6,728 nt of DNA from contig CAXMRU010000286.1 in NCBI GenBank assembly GCA_964195715.1, forward strand, positions 1-6,728, given 5' to 3'. Below, piece after piece: positions 6,717-6,728 of this stretch. The DNA comes from Benthicola sp964195715 (GTDB lineage Bacteria; Gemmatimonadota; Gemmatimonadetes; Palauibacterales; Palauibacteraceae). The notes beneath the pieces were generated by a model. The model saw only the letters and a program-made list of their open reading frames with translations. It did no database searches and was not told the DNA's origin. Position numbers and translations under genes: made by a program. How positions within the stretch are numbered: position 1 is the stretch's first letter; each line of letters begins with the position of its first letter.

Positions 6717-6728
6717 CTATTCGACATT
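6717..6728 (-). other. Possible last codons of the preceding minus-strand gene
   Basis: The minus strand at the right edge reads AAT GTC GAA TAG, giving Asn-Val-Glu-stop in one frame. The stop would lie 3 bases before the terminator stem at 6713, typical of a gene end. With only three codons in view this is inference from position; no product can be named. Confidence 0.25.

Noticed and set aside
1..6728. Mobile elements, CRISPR arrays, tRNA or rRNA genes, toxin-antitoxin or defence genes
   Set aside because: No transposase, integrase, direct-repeat array, cloverleaf or defence-type domain was found on either strand; base composition appears even across the window.

Overview
The window is a GC-rich stretch of bacterial chromosome in which every supported gene lies on the minus strand, so transcription runs from high to low coordinates. 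The gene content resembles Gemmatimonadota or a related soil or marine lineage: a large DUF5916 outer-membrane protein with a CBM9-like front end, a membrane-anchored TolB-like/TPR protein, and a rhomboid with a charged C-terminal tail. This placement rests on remembered gene-family distribution, not on a marker gene. I see no mobile element, CRISPR array, tRNA, rRNA or phage gene.

Layout in the direction of transcription. At the right edge, a strong hairpin with a short U tract (6676-6713) looks like the terminator of an upstream gene that lies almost wholly outside the window. The next gene (6555-4237) encodes a 772-residue protein with three N-terminal membrane helices, a TolB/FlgO-like domain and a long TPR array, probably in the periplasm. 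A 158-base gap follows, holding two small hairpins. Then comes a 913-residue secreted protein (4078-1337) with a CBM9-like domain and a DUF5916 beta-barrel. Sixty-one bases later is a rhomboid-family intramembrane serine protease (1275-478) with a complete catalytic set. After another 174 bases the window ends inside the first quarter of an M20D-type metallo-amidohydrolase (303 to beyond position 1).

How the genes work together is not clear. Three of the four are envelope proteins: an inner-membrane/periplasmic TPR scaffold, an outer-membrane barrel and a membrane protease. The 61-base gap without a visible terminator makes co-transcription of the barrel and rhomboid genes plausible. The M20D hydrolase has a good Shine-Dalgarno and a possible extended -10 of its own, and is probably independent. 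No functional system linking the genes can be shown from the sequence. The region reads as ordinary chromosomal DNA with a few points worth checking, and I did not find a convincing undescribed system.
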